Shown here one piece after another: positions 1-8,356 of a DNA stretch of 64,000 nucleotides; positions within the stretch are counted from its first letter, which is position 1; each line of letters opens with the position of its first letter. Made by a program: the position numbers and the translations under genes. Source of the DNA: Sporomusa acidovorans (GTDB taxonomy: Bacteria; Bacillota; Negativicutes; Sporomusales; Sporomusaceae); NCBI RefSeq assembly GCF_002257695.2, contig NZ_CP155571.1. One strand, 5' to 3'. The notes beneath the pieces are model-generated. The model made no database searches and was not told where the DNA came from. It was given only the letters and a program-made list of their open reading frames with translations.

Positions 1-235
1 CATCAGCCCCAAGATATTTACCAGCCAATTCGAACGAGGTACGTGTCCGGGTACTGTTTTCGAAAAACAAGTTGATAATAGATTTTCCCCGCAGGGTTGG
101 CGCTTTCTTGATATCCCTGTCAATAATGTTTTTCATTTCTTTCGCCGTATCCAAAATTAAGTTGATTTCCGGCGAAGACATCGTTTCCAGACCCAGGATA
201 TCTTTTTTTCGTAACGATACTTGAGCTTTACTCAT
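1..235 (-). CDS. pyrB: Aspartate carbamoyltransferase catalytic subunit, 5' part only
   Basis: Only the first 78 codons lie in the window; the gene runs off the left edge. It would catalyse carbamoyl phosphate plus aspartate to carbamoyl-aspartate, the first committed step of pyrimidine synthesis, in the cytoplasm. The reading frame starts MSKAQVSLRKKDILGLE and reaches the carbamoyl-phosphate-binding motif STRTRTSFE at about residues 61-69, which is diagnostic of the ATCase/OTCase family. ATCase is preferred over OTCase because the leader upstream is a PyrR-type pyrimidine attenuator. The ATG at 233-235 is preceded by a purine-rich RBS (AAGGGGGAG). Confidence 0.9.
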   Translation of the reverse strand, partial: MSKAQVSLRKKDILGLETMSSPEINLILDTAKEMKNIIDRDIKKAPTLRGKSIINLFFENSTRTRTSFELAGKYLGAD

Positions 236-261
236 TACACACTCCCCCTTCGAATAAAAAA

Positions 262-366
262 ATAAAACTCCTTGCCAAAGAAGCGCAAGGAGTTTATCTC
301 ATGCTAAAAGCATAACCACCGACAACATCCTTGCCAACCTCTCAGGGTTAACTTAAAGGATAGTAT
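262..366 (-). promoter_or_regulatory. PyrR-type attenuator, gene-proximal copy
   Basis: Read on the minus strand, a PyrR-binding-loop-like segment (CCTTTAA, then CTGAGAGGTTGGCAAGGATG, about 318-357) is followed by a GC-rich hairpin (265-294, AACTCCTTGC paired with GCAAGGAGTT) and a T-run. In the known mechanism, UMP-loaded PyrR stabilises the binding loop and so permits the terminator. This copy lies just before pyrB. No pyrR gene is in the window. Confidence 0.82.
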
Positions 367-387
367 TTGCTGTTGTTAGGTATAATA

Positions 388-478
388 AAAGCCTTCTTGC
401 CGTGAAAGCGCGCAAGAAGGCGTAAATATTCCTTACCGTCCCCTTGCCAGCCTCACAGAACCAGCTTAAAGGCCATAT
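388..478 (-). promoter_or_regulatory. PyrR-type attenuator, promoter-proximal copy
   Basis: This is a second, complete PyrR-type module upstream of the first. The binding-loop segment (GGCCTTTAAGC, then GTGAGGCTGGCAAGGGGAC, about 438-473) precedes a hairpin GCCTTCTTGC/GCAAGAAGGC (391-421) and a TTTTATTATA tail. No gene separates it from the proximal copy, so both must be passed to transcribe pyrB. Confidence 0.8.
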
Positions 479-492
479 TGTTATCGCAAATT

Positions 493-522
493 ATCATAAC
501 ATAATTAACCAAGGATTGTCAA
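493..522 (-). promoter_or_regulatory. SigA-type promoter of the pyr leader
   Basis: On the minus strand there is TTGACA (517-522), an 18-nt spacer and TATGAT (493-498), just upstream of the first PyrR module. The -35 box lies inside the left copy of the 272-bp direct repeat; the -10 box lies just outside it. Confidence 0.65.
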
Positions 523-772
523 GAGTGATATTTCAAAATAGTTGTCATCTTAAAACGTTAATAACGTTCAAAATATTGTTTTATGCCATTGTAAATTCCT
601 AGTGCCACTTTTTTGTCAAAATTACGGTTTGTAAGTAATCTTTCTTCTCTGCTCTCGGTGATGAAAGCGACTTCCGTTAATACCGCCGGCATGTTTGTAT
701 TTTTAAGGACATAGAAGTCCTCCTGCTGAACACCCCGGTTATATAGATTTAATTGAGTGACTAGATTAGTCT
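501..772. repeat. Left copy of 272-bp direct repeat flanking IS element 1
   Basis: By eye this is identical to 2744-3015. It holds the 3' end of the amidase gene, its downstream spacer and the -35 box of the pyr promoter. Homology stops exactly where the IS begins (773, first bases CC). It is interpreted as an unusually long target-site duplication. Confidence 0.93.
558..772 (-). pseudogene. 3' fragment of the CwlD-like amidase, duplicated by the IS insertion
   Basis: This is the last 71 codons of the amidase encoded intact at 2801-3535, duplicated as part of the 272-bp direct repeat and cut at the IS junction. It carries the second catalytic Glu region (VLTEVAFI) but no start, no signal peptide and none of the N-terminal metal ligands. 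It is a non-functional by-product of the insertion. Confidence 0.93.
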
Positions 773-805
773 CCATAGTTTTGCAGTCACTTTTTAATAT
801 CTAGA

Positions 806-848
806 GCTCAGATCATTGATGTTTACTAACGTTCTGAGCATTTTTTTA
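806..848 (+). terminator. Terminator-like hairpin at left end of IS element 1
   Basis: GCTCAGA (806-812) pairs with TCTGAGC (833-839) and is followed by a T-rich run. It lies between the IS end and the transposase start, so it probably blocks read-in from flanking DNA. Confidence 0.6.
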
Positions 849-921
849 TTTTATTTTTTGTCATATTTTGCTTGCGTTTTATTGTTTTTTGGTGTATACT
901 AAAAGGAAAAGGACTGTTTCT

Positions 922-2641
922 ATGTTCCTCAGAAAAGCAACTAATAAGAAAACGGGACGTACATACCTTTCGATTGTCCATGGTTACTATGATCCCAGTA
1001 CCCGCTCTTCCAGAACAAAGACCATTCAATCCATCGGCTATCTTGACGAGTTGGAAAAACAGTATAATGACCCAATCGCCCATTTTACCGCTGTCGCAAA
1101 TGAATTGGATGCCCAAAGACTGGACGCGAATGCCTCCTATTCTTTTTCTATCAATAAACAGGAGCTTCTTTCCATCGATACAGATAACTCAAAAAATTTC
1201 GGCTATGTTGCCGCTAGCTCTATTTATCATGAGCTTGGCGTCCATTCTTTCCTTAAAAACCGGCAGCGCCATACCAATGATGCGTTCGATGCCAATGTCA
1301 TTATGCAGATGCTAGTATATTCCCGCCTTCTTTTTCCCGCTTCTAAGAAAAACTCTTTTGATCACAGGCACCGTTTTTTTGAAAAAACCGACTACTCGCT
1401 GGATGATGTTTACCGGAGTCTTACTTTCTTATGCAAACATAAAGATGCCCTGCAACTCTGGCTCAATGATAAGGTTAAGGAACATTACGGACGCGATACT
1501 AGCTTGATTTACTACGATGTGACTAATTACTATTTTGAAACTGACAAGGTTACTGATTTCAAGCGCAAGGGGGTTTCAAAGGAACACAGGCCTAACCCGA
1601 TTGTTCAGATGGGGCTGTTCATGGATAATAATGGCATCCCGATTACTTATGAACTTTTTCCGGGCAATACGAATGATTGTCTGACGTATCGTCCTAATTT
1701 TGGAAGACTTAAGAAGGACTATAATCTGGGAAGGGTCATAACGGTTGCAGACAAGGGCATGACTACCGGGGATAATATTTGGTATACTATCAATACTCCG
1801 ACTAAGGACGGCTATGTTTTCAGTATGTCTGTCCGGGGAGCCGAGCAAGAAGTAAAGGATTATGTTCTTGATCAGAACGGCTATGAATGGCTTGGGAAAG
1901 AATACAAACGCAAATCCCGGCTTTACCCAAGGACGATACTGGTCTCTTCGCGAAACGGACGGAAGATGAAAAAAACGGTTGATGAAAAGCAGGTTGTCTT
2001 TTACAGTGAAAAATATGATAAGCGGGCCAAGGCAGAACGGGCCGCCGTCCTTGCCAAGGCGCAGGCTTTAATCCGTAATCCGGGAAATTACACACGGGCA
2101 ACCTCTTATGGGGCCGCAGCTTACGTGAAGAATATTGCTTTTGACAAGGAAACCGGCGAGGTTCTTTCTCCGGCGAAAGGACTGCAAATTGATGAAGAAA
2201 AGATAAAAGCCGAAGAAGCTCTTGATGGCTACTATATCCTCATTACCAGCGAATATCAGGAATGTGACGACAGGATTATTGATATGTACAGAGGGCTGTG
2301 GCGGATTGAAGAATCTTTTCGTGTGACAAAAAGTGATTTGGAAGCGCGTCCTGTCTATGTATCACGCAAGGATCACATACAAGCTCATTTTTCTGACCTG
2401 TTTTGTTGCTCTTGTTATTGCGCGTATCCTGGAATTAAAGACCGAGCACCGTTACAGCATCGGAAAACTCCTGGAATCTCTTTCCCAAGCAAACTGTACC
2501 CATGTAAAAGAGAACCTATACTTGTTCAGTTATTATGATGAAGTATTAGAACTGATTGGGGAAAAGACAGCCATTCCATTCAATCGCAAAATGATGTCTC
2601 TGGGTGAGATAAAAAAAGTTTTAGGAGATACCAAAAAATAA
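922..2641 (+). pseudogene. IS1634-family DDE transposase, frameshifted near the 3' end
   Basis: Translation starts at ATG 922 (MFLRKATNKKTGRTY). DDE residues are recognisable in YYDVTNYYFE (first D), TVADKGM (second D) and MYRGLWRIEESFRVTKSD (the E with the Y-R-E-K signature). After residues AHF at about 2388-2396 a run of five T's puts the frame out. The rest of the family C-terminus (LTCFVALVIARILELK to the stop at 2641) continues in the next frame, so removing one T restores a protein of about 572 aa. Either the copy is inactive or the base is a sequencing error. The frame change lies at a different place from that in IS element 2, which argues against programmed frameshifting. Confidence 0.9.
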
Positions 2642-2674
2642 GCTGTTACACGATAACTCTGTGACAAAACGAAA

Positions 2675-2716
2675 AGGCCGCTAACCCAGTATATTGTCTG
2701 GGCTAACGGCCTCTTT
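2675..2716 (+). terminator. Terminator at right end of IS element 1
   Basis: A long stem (AGGCCGTTAGCCC-type arms, 2675-2712) is followed by TTTTT, 34 bp after the transposase stop. It should end transposase transcription inside the element. Confidence 0.75.
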
Positions 2717-2743
2717 TTATTCATTTTTGCTGCAGAATTCAGG

Positions 2744-3015
2744 ATAATTAACCAAGGATTGTCAAGAGTGATATTTCAAAATAGTTGTCATCTTAAAACG
2801 TTAATAACGTTCAAAATATTGTTTTATGCCATTGTAAATTCCTAGTGCCACTTTTTTGTCAAAATTACGGTTTGTAAGTAATCTTTCTTCTCTGCTCTCG
2901 GTGATGAAAGCGACTTCCGTTAATACCGCCGGCATGTTTGTATTTTTAAGGACATAGAAGTCCTCCTGCTGAACACCCCGGTTATATAGATTTAATTGAG
3001 TGACTAGATTAGTCT
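2744..3015. repeat. Right copy of 272-bp direct repeat flanking IS element 1
   Basis: By eye this is identical to 501-772. It supplies the 3' end of the intact amidase gene at 2801-3535. It also holds an orphan copy of the pyr -35 box (about 2760-2765) without its -10 box. Confidence 0.93.
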
Positions 3016-3535
3016 GTACCAACGGAGCAAGACGATTGGTTTCCGTATCATACGCATAAGTTGTCGTACCACCAGCCCCGTCATCTGATGCATTAGCGTG
3101 GATACTTACGAACAAATCGGCATTGGCATTATTGGCAATCGCAACGCGCGCCGCTAATTCTTCTTTGTCACTTGCTCCTGCATAGGCAACATCCGTATCA
3201 GTCATGCGGGTCATAATCACGGTTGCCCCGCTCCCTGCCAGCAAATTGCGCAATTCTTTGCTAATAGCCAATGTAACATCCTTCTCCCTCACATTACGAG
3301 GGCCAATCGCTCCGGTATCACTTCCCCCATGACCAGGATCGATGACCACTATCTTTCCTTGCAGGGAAGATTTTTGCCCCTGATAAAACAAGCGACCGGT
3401 TTGTGAATTTTGCCATACAGCAACTAATTGTTGCAGCACATCATCATAAGCAGCCGCCTTAACTGACGAGGGCATGAAACCTAGAACCAAAAATAGTACT
3501 GTTAGTAAGAGCAGTATCCCTATTCGCCTTTGCAT
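2801..3535 (-). CDS. cwlD: N-acetylmuramoyl-L-alanine amidase (CwlD-like, Amidase_3)
   Basis: This is an exported zinc amidase that would cleave the MurNAc-L-Ala bond of peptidoglycan; CwlD homologues make muramic-delta-lactam in spore cortex. A signal peptide (MQRRIGILLLLTVLFLVLG) is followed by the Amidase_3 domain from about residue 60. Metal and catalytic residues are visible in VVIDPGHGG (His), NVREKDV (Glu), SIHAN (His) and VLTEVAFI (Glu). The ATG at 3535 is chosen because AAGGATG precedes it; an upstream in-frame start would add 14 residues before the signal peptide. The 3' part is the right-hand copy of the IS target duplication, so the gene survived insertion intact. Assignment to cwlD rather than another Amidase_3 paralogue is an inference from size and architecture. 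Confidence 0.85.
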   Translation of the reverse strand: MQRRIGILLLLTVLFLVLGFMPSSVKAAAYDDVLQQLVAVWQNSQTGRLFYQGQKSSLQGKIVVIDPGHGGSDTGAIGPRNVREKDVTLAISKELRNLLAGSGATVIMTRMTDTDVAYAGASDKEELAARVAIANNANADLFVSIHANASDDGAGGTTTYAYDTETNRLAPLVQTNLVTQLNLYNRGVQQEDFYVLKNTNMPAVLTEVAFITESREERLLTNRNFDKKVALGIYNGIKQYFERY

Positions 3536-3670
3536 GTACTCATCCTTGCTATATAAATTGTTGCAACCCGTATCCATTATACTTGATATAGCGAGTTAAT
3601 AAAAACGAAATATTTTCCGAGTTTTTTTGCCGTCAAATTAATAAAACAAAGCATTCTTCCACTGCTACGC

Positions 3671-3692
3671 AAAAAGAGCCTTTCGGCTCTTT
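3671..3692 (-). terminator. Terminator after the Spo0E-like gene
   Basis: The hairpin AAGAGCC-GAAA-GGCTCTT followed by TTTT on the minus strand overlaps the stop codon of the small gene at 3691-3858. Confidence 0.75.
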
Positions 3693-3858
3693 ATATACTC
3701 TTACATAATTTCATATACAAACTAATCTGGCTATCTAGCAATTGACTTACTTTAAGTACCTTCGGATGAGACACCCCAAAAACAAGGGCATTATTATGCA
3801 TTTTTGAACGCAGTTTTTCAATTTTTTTACAAATTGATACCAATTGCCTGTTGTTCAC
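3691..3858 (-). CDS. Spo0E-like sporulation regulatory protein (55 aa)
   Basis: A GTG-started 55-codon frame preceded by a strong RBS (AAGGAGGGG, 6 nt upstream). The product is predicted to be two helices: a first with IEKLRSKM and a second with VLKVSQLLDSQISLYM. This matches the Spo0E/Spo0A-P phosphatase family layout (a helix, a loop, then S-Q-x-L-D near the second helix). Family members dephosphorylate Spo0A-P and delay sporulation; the core Ser-Gln and Asp are kept here as SQLLD. A terminator overlaps its end, so it is monocistronic. It was assigned by motif only, and such short proteins diverge quickly. Confidence 0.72.
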   Translation of the reverse strand: MNNRQLVSICKKIEKLRSKMHNNALVFGVSHPKVLKVSQLLDSQISLYMKLCKSI

Positions 3859-4085
3859 AGATTTCCCCTCCTTGATACATTTTTTTAAACAAATTACCTT
3901 TCATTTATAAATTCTACATTTTTTGTAAAAATCCCTTTAAAAACTAACAAGAAATTTTTCTTTTTTAATAATAGTTAAACATTACTTGATTTATACAATA
4001 GATCGTCGTTGATTGCGTTGAAATGAAGCTTATATTCTACTAAAATAAAAAAACTAGACAAACTATAGAAGTCATCTAGTTATTC

Positions 4086-4171
4086 TGGTGCGGTAGAATG
4101 GATTTGAACCATCACGAGGTTGCCCTCGCCAGCCCCTCAAGCTGGTGCGTCTGCCGTTCCGCCACTACCGC
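4086..4171 (-). tRNA. tRNA-Leu (anticodon GAG)
   Basis: An 86-nt cloverleaf on the minus strand with an encoded CCA. The 7-bp acceptor GCGGTAG pairs with CTACCGC, there is a long class II variable arm (GGCGAGGGCAACCTCG) and a T-loop GGTTCAAATCC. The anticodon loop TTGAGGG reads GAG. Confidence 0.95.
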
Positions 4172-4209
4172 GTATTCGATTACTCGATATTCGTGTGTTC
4201 GAATTCGAT

Positions 4210-4233
4210 GGAATTTGCGATATTGCAAATTCC
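4210..4233. other. Perfect 9-bp inverted repeat between two tRNA-Leu genes
   Basis: GGAATTTGC and GCAAATTCC flank a 6-nt loop. The 117-bp spacer is AT-rich and repeatedly contains TCGA/TCGAT. It may be a processing or termination structure, but it lacks a T-run, so its role is unclear. Confidence 0.5.
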
Positions 4234-4288
4234 TTATAACAAATTGTTTTTCGATTAATCGATCCTCGACCTATCGAATCATCGAAAA

Positions 4289-4374
4289 TGGTGCGGCCGA
4301 GTGGATTTGAACCACCACGAGGTTGCCCCCACTAGCTCCTGAGGCTAGCGCGTCTGCCGTTCCGCCACGGCCGC
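4289..4374 (-). tRNA. tRNA-Leu (anticodon CAG)
   Basis: An 86-nt class II tRNA with an encoded CCA and acceptor GCGGCCG/CGGCCGC. The anticodon loop CTCAGGA between CTAGC and GCTAG reads CAG. It is 117 bp upstream of tRNA-Leu(GAG), probably co-transcribed, and nearly identical to it outside the stems. Confidence 0.95.
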
Positions 4375-4561
4375 ATATCAATTATCAACAATCGATATTA
4401 TATGATAAAATCGATATTTCGTCAAGCAAAAATATTATGGAATCTTGTTTAAATTATTTATCTTTCTTGTCATCGATAACACAATGTGTATCTTATCATA
4501 ACCATAAGGCAATGTCAATAAACATAAAATGATAATTTAACACCAAGAAACTAAAAGAAAT

Positions 4562-4597
4562 AACTTCAGATGAAGGCACCCCCATCTGAAGTTAAAT
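4562..4597 (-). terminator. Terminator after the oligopeptide-binding protein gene
   Basis: An 11-bp perfect stem AACTTCAGATG/CATCTGAAGTT with a 10-nt loop. It ends the polA-to-oppA minus-strand gene set. Confidence 0.7.
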
Positions 4598-4606
4598 TTA
4601 TTATAA

Positions 4607-6241
4607 CTATTTCGCGGCAGTAAAGCCCCATTGCCAGACATTCCAAAAACTACCTGCCGGAGTGGGACCAGGCTGATAGTTAGCTACCGAATCCTTCACA
4701 GCATCAATATTGCCTCGAAAGTAAAGCGGAATAACAGGGCAGTCTTCCCTAATCAAATCCTGGATGCGAAAATAAACATCTTTTCTAGCAGTGATATCCA
4801 CCGTTTGTACTCCAAGCTCGGTTAGTTTGTCTACTTCGGGATTACGCCAGCCAGGATAATTCTGGCCTTCACCCCCATTTGTCCGACCGGGGATATTTCG
4901 TGAACTCCAAAGATTGCGATTATCCGGATCTATGCCAGCAACCCAGGCATAAAGCGCAGTCTCAAACCGACGATTTTTTAATACGTCATTGAAAAACAGT
5001 TGCGCATCTAAAGGCCTTACTTCAACAGCGATACCCACTTCTTTAAGTTGTTCTGCAATCTTTTGCGCCGTTTGTTCCCGCTGTTTATTTCCCATAGGCA
5101 CAGCGAGGGTAAATGCCAGCCTTTTCTTATCTTTTACCATAATGCCATCCGGTCCGGGATTCCAACCGGCTTGTGCCAATAACTCACGGGTGGCATTAAC
5201 ATCTCCGGCTGGCGGCTGCTGCATCGGATTATACGCCCAGGACAGCGGCGATTGATCCCCGTAAGCCGGACTGGCAACTCCTTTAAGCACGTTGGAAACA
5301 ATAGCCTGACGATCAATGGCGGCATCGATAGCCTTTCGCACTCGCGGGTCTTGAAACAGATCATTGTCAAGATTAAAATCCATATGCTCCCAAACCATCG
5401 TTGGAGCAATAACAGTCCGCACCCCGTCTATCCCTTTAACTTGTTCCAAATTTGAAAAGGCAATATTGCTGACAACATCCAGTTCGCCAGCTTTCAATTG
5501 CGTGAGCAGAAGACCTTGTTCGGGGACAATCTTATAAACAAAACTGTTTAAATAGGGCTTCCCACGGTAATAGTTTTGGTTAGCTTCAAAAACAATACTC
5601 TCAGCAACCTGCCAATCCTTGAATTTAAATGGACCCGTTCCAATAGGGGCCCGGTTAAAGGACGCTTTATTAAGATCACTCTCATTTTCCAATAAATGCT
5701 TGGGCAAAATTGTATCAAATAAAGTCAAGTAAGGCGCGTAAAAATCCCGAAACTTTATTACAACCGTATATTTGTCGGGAGTCTCTACGGAACCAATACG
5801 ATCATAACCTTCTCTTGAAACAACATTTACTTTCCGGTTCATAATAAACTGCCAGGTAAATTTAACGTCATCAGCAGTAAATGGCGCACCATCCTGCCAA
5901 GTCACCCCTTGGCGCAAATGGTAAGTTACCGTACGACCATCGGGAGAAACCCCCCCATTGGCAGTGGTAGGTACGTCGACTGCCAGATCCGGAACCCACT
6001 GACCTTTATCCCCGGTAACAACTAAACCGCTAAATATCAGTTTGCCTACTTCTGCTGTCGCCAAAAGATCTGAAAGCAGGGGATTCAGTGTATTGGGTTC
6101 ATTCATACTGCCAAATTTAAGCTGACCGCCCTGCTGAATCGTCAATTTTTTTTTATCCGGCGGTACCAGATCTTCTTTTGAGCTACATCCTGCGATAACG
6201 ACAATGACCAGTGTCAATAAAAGAATCATCAGTTTACGCAT
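4607..6241 (-). CDS. Peptide/solute ABC transporter substrate-binding lipoprotein (SBP_bac_5)
   Basis: An extracytoplasmic binding protein of the OppA/DppA family (about 544 aa). It has a lipoprotein signal (MRKLMILLLTLVIVVIAGC, lipobox IAGC), then the SBP_bac_5 domain beginning GGQLKFGSMNEPNTLNPLL and a central VTYHLRQGVTWQDGAPFTADDV, the family's usual signature region. The ATG at 6241 gives a clean signal peptide; GAGGAG lies 12 nt upstream, and a TTG 33 bp further upstream is the alternative. No permease or ATPase genes adjoin, so it is either an orphan binding protein or pairs with a transporter elsewhere. Its ligand cannot be told from sequence. Confidence 0.88.
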   Translation of the reverse strand: MRKLMILLLTLVIVVIAGCSSKEDLVPPDKKKLTIQQGGQLKFGSMNEPNTLNPLLSDLLATAEVGKLIFSGLVVTGDKGQWVPDLAVDVPTTANGGVSPDGRTVTYHLRQGVTWQDGAPFTADDVKFTWQFIMNRKVNVVSREGYDRIGSVETPDKYTVVIKFRDFYAPYLTLFDTILPKHLLENESDLNKASFNRAPIGTGPFKFKDWQVAESIVFEANQNYYRGKPYLNSFVYKIVPEQGLLLTQLKAGELDVVSNIAFSNLEQVKGIDGVRTVIAPTMVWEHMDFNLDNDLFQDPRVRKAIDAAIDRQAIVSNVLKGVASPAYGDQSPLSWAYNPMQQPPAGDVNATRELLAQAGWNPGPDGIMVKDKKRLAFTLAVPMGNKQREQTAQKIAEQLKEVGIAVEVRPLDAQLFFNDVLKNRRFETALYAWVAGIDPDNRNLWSSRNIPGRTNGGEGQNYPGWRNPEVDKLTELGVQTVDITARKDVYFRIQDLIREDCPVIPLYFRGNIDAVKDSVANYQPGPTPAGSFWNVWQWGFTAAK

Positions 6242-6282
6242 TTGTGAAACATTCTCCTCGTTACCCTTGTTCAATTTTTAAA

Positions 6283-6861
6283 CTATCTCCCGTACAATTC
6301 ATTATACCGCTTCTTACTATGCATTACCTTTTCTACATATTCTCTGGTTTCTTTGAAGGGAATTTGCTCAATATCTTTAAAATCCTTTGTCCAACCATAT
6401 CGTTCAATCCATTGCCGTACATTGCCGCGGCCGCCATTATAGGCAGCAAGAATCAAAACTTCGTTGCCGGAAAATTCTTTTTTTAAGGAAGCAAGATACC
6501 ATGTGCCAAATCTTATGTTTATATCAGGATCTGTCAAATCAGCAGTCATATACTCTTTTTCGCCGAGTTGTTCAGCAATCCACCTGCCTGTTTCCGGCAT
6601 AATCTGCATCAACCCCAATGCTCCTTTGGGCGAACGGGCTTCGGCAATAAATTTACTTTCCGTCCGGATAACCCCTGTCACTAAAAAAGGATCAAGCTCG
6701 CGTTCGAGCGCATAGGTATAGACAGCTTCCTGATATAAAAACGGATATATATATTTCTTTTGAAACCAGTCACTTGTGTAAACGGTATACATTCCTAAAG
6801 CAGCAAATAACAAACTCACTATCAGGACTTTCAACCAAGCCCAGACACGCAATAAAATCAC
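6283..6861 (-). CDS. Membrane-anchored lytic transglycosylase (SLT family)
   Basis: A 192-aa murein-cleaving enzyme with an N-terminal membrane segment (about residues 8-30) followed by an SLT domain. The catalytic Glu is in VIRTESKF. The family motifs GALGLMQIMPETG and AAYNGGRGNV are present. It would form 1,6-anhydro ends in peptidoglycan on the outer face of the membrane. The GTG start is supported by ACGGAG upstream. It is the fourth gene of a minus-strand run polA-mutM-coaE-this-SBP, and only 40 bp separate it from coaE. The family is found in Gram-negative and diderm Firmicute genomes alike. Confidence 0.88.
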   Translation of the reverse strand: MILLRVWAWLKVLIVSLLFAALGMYTVYTSDWFQKKYIYPFLYQEAVYTYALERELDPFLVTGVIRTESKFIAEARSPKGALGLMQIMPETGRWIAEQLGEKEYMTADLTDPDINIRFGTWYLASLKKEFSGNEVLILAAYNGGRGNVRQWIERYGWTKDFKDIEQIPFKETREYVEKVMHSKKRYNELYGR

Positions 6862-6901
6862 TCCGTAATAAGAATCACTGTAAAAACTATGTATCCCCCT
6901 G

Positions 6902-7501
6902 TTAAAAAATGCCTTTTATCTCCTGCCAGGCCTTACATACATTTTTTTTAGTGTTTTCGATACCATCATTATTATCAATAACAACATCAGCATACTTCAG
7001 CTTATTTTTTAAAGCAAGCTGAGCATTCATTCTAGCTCGGGCAGCCTTCTCGTCGCTCTTGTCTCTTGCCATCAATCTGGCAAGCTGAGTTTGTTCGTTA
7101 ACATAAACCACCCACACGGCGTCGACCTTAGTATGCCACCCTACTTCAATTAGAAGCGGGGCATCAAGCACAACCACGGCAAAGCCACATTCAGCAGCGG
7201 CAGCAATAGCGTCTTTTGCTGCTGCTTCAATGTATGGATGAGTAATTTTTTCTAAGTCAGCACGCGCCTGTCTGTCGGCAAAAACCAATTGCCCCAGGCG
7301 TTTGCGATCAATTTTGCCGTCCACATGGGTAATACGCAAGCCAAATCTTTTTATTATTTCCTCCCAAGCTGGCTTTCCCGGTTGAGTAATCTCCCGTGAA
7401 AGCTTATCGGCATCTACAATATACGCACCCAGCTCACTAAGCATATGACTGACAGTGCTTTTACCACTAGCAATTCCACCGGTTAATCCAATTAAAAACA
7501 T
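6902..7501 (-). CDS. coaE: Dephospho-CoA kinase
   Basis: This catalyses the last step of coenzyme A synthesis, ATP plus dephospho-CoA to CoA, in the cytoplasm. The 199-aa frame begins MFLIGLTGGIASGKSTV with the P-loop GxxxxGKST. The CoA-domain residues DADKLSRE and the later VVLDAPLLIEVGW are typical. Length matches the family (about 200 aa). The RBS AAGGAAG precedes the ATG. It lies 16 bp after mutM in the polA-mutM-coaE order that is common in Firmicutes. Confidence 0.96.
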   Translation of the reverse strand: MFLIGLTGGIASGKSTVSHMLSELGAYIVDADKLSREITQPGKPAWEEIIKRFGLRITHVDGKIDRKRLGQLVFADRQARADLEKITHPYIEAAAKDAIAAAAECGFAVVVLDAPLLIEVGWHTKVDAVWVVYVNEQTQLARLMARDKSDEKAARARMNAQLALKNKLKYADVVIDNNDGIENTKKNVCKAWQEIKGIF

Positions 7502-7517
7502 GACAACTTCCTTTCAG

Positions 7518-8342
7518 CTACTTCTGGCAATGAGGGCAGTAGTGCGTACCGCGGCCAGCCACTTGCTTGCGGGCAATGAGGCCGCCGCAACGGCGACACG
7601 GCTGATTGGCCCGACCATAAACATTAAGATAGTGCTGATGATTGCCGTTTCGTCCGGAACCATCGCGATAATCCCGGAATGTAGTGCCTCCATGAGCAAT
7701 ACCATCAGCGATCACCTGGTTAACTGCCTGATATAGGTGTTTTACTTCTTGATCATTAAGGCTGCTGGCTATACGCTCAGGATCAATACAGGCAAGCGCT
7801 AAGGCTTCATCAACATAAATATTGCCAAGACCGCCAACTATTTTCTGATTAAGCAGCACCGACTTTATTGTAGCCTGTCTTTTTTCCAACCTATCAGAAA
7901 AATACCGCAAAGTGAATTCCTCTGACAAAGGTTCCGGTCCCATAGAAGACAAACCGGCTATTCTCCACAGTTCTTCTTCTGTCATTAGATAAAGCGTTCC
8001 CAGCGTACGGGTATCAGCATATAACAAAGCATCGCCATTATCAAGATTAAAAACAATATGAGTAAATCTATCCCTTTCATTACCTGGTGTAACATAATAG
8101 AGTCGTCCGGTCATCCGTAAATGAACAACCAGCACGAAGTTGTTGCTAAGATAAAAAAGCAAGTATTTGCCGCGGCGCTTTAATTTTATAATCGTTTGAT
8201 TGGTAAGAACGGCCTGAAATTTAGATGCCAGCGGCCATTTTATAAGGCGGGGCAAGTCAATTTCCACACCTATGATCTTGCGCCCTTCCACTTTATCAAC
8301 CAATGTCCGGCGAATCGTTTCGACTTCCGGCATTTCCGGCAT
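7518..8342 (-). CDS. mutM: Formamidopyrimidine-DNA glycosylase / AP lyase
   Basis: A base-excision repair enzyme that removes 8-oxoguanine and FapyG. The start at 8342 gives MPEMPEVETIRR, placing the catalytic Pro2 and Glu3 correctly; a longer frame upstream would bury them. Further hallmarks are the H2TH region around LLNQKIVGGLGNIYVDEAL and a C-terminal zinc finger CRRCGGLI...THYCPHCQ. The length of 274 aa is normal. Its start is 14 bp after the polA stop, in the same repair-linked operon. Confidence 0.97.
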   Translation of the reverse strand: MPEMPEVETIRRTLVDKVEGRKIIGVEIDLPRLIKWPLASKFQAVLTNQTIIKLKRRGKYLLFYLSNNFVLVVHLRMTGRLYYVTPGNERDRFTHIVFNLDNGDALLYADTRTLGTLYLMTEEELWRIAGLSSMGPEPLSEEFTLRYFSDRLEKRQATIKSVLLNQKIVGGLGNIYVDEALALACIDPERIASSLNDQEVKHLYQAVNQVIADGIAHGGTTFRDYRDGSGRNGNHQHYLNVYGRANQPCRRCGGLIARKQVAGRGTHYCPHCQK

Positions 8343-8356
8343 AGCGCGTCCCCCTC

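Larger units (their letters stand above)
773..2743 (+). mobile_element. IS element 1, IS1634 family, 1971 bp
   Basis: The element is bounded by identical 272-bp direct repeats. Its left end begins CCATAGTTTTGCAG and its right end, reverse complemented, begins CCTGAATTCTGCAG, giving short imperfect inverted repeats shared with IS element 2. Terminator-like hairpins sit at both ends (806-848 and 2675-2716), which should insulate it from outside transcription. It encodes one transposase, which is frameshifted. IS1634-family members are known for target duplications of up to hundreds of bases, matching what is seen. Confidence 0.92.

Noticed and set aside
872..1315. Second-frame ORF in the IS element 1 transposase
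   Set aside because: The main frame carries the DDE and family motifs; this one lacks any and starts inside the leader.
501..3015. Composite transposon or gene duplication by homologous recombination
   Set aside because: The repeats end exactly at IS ends with CC/GG termini, and only one IS lies between them, as expected for target duplication.
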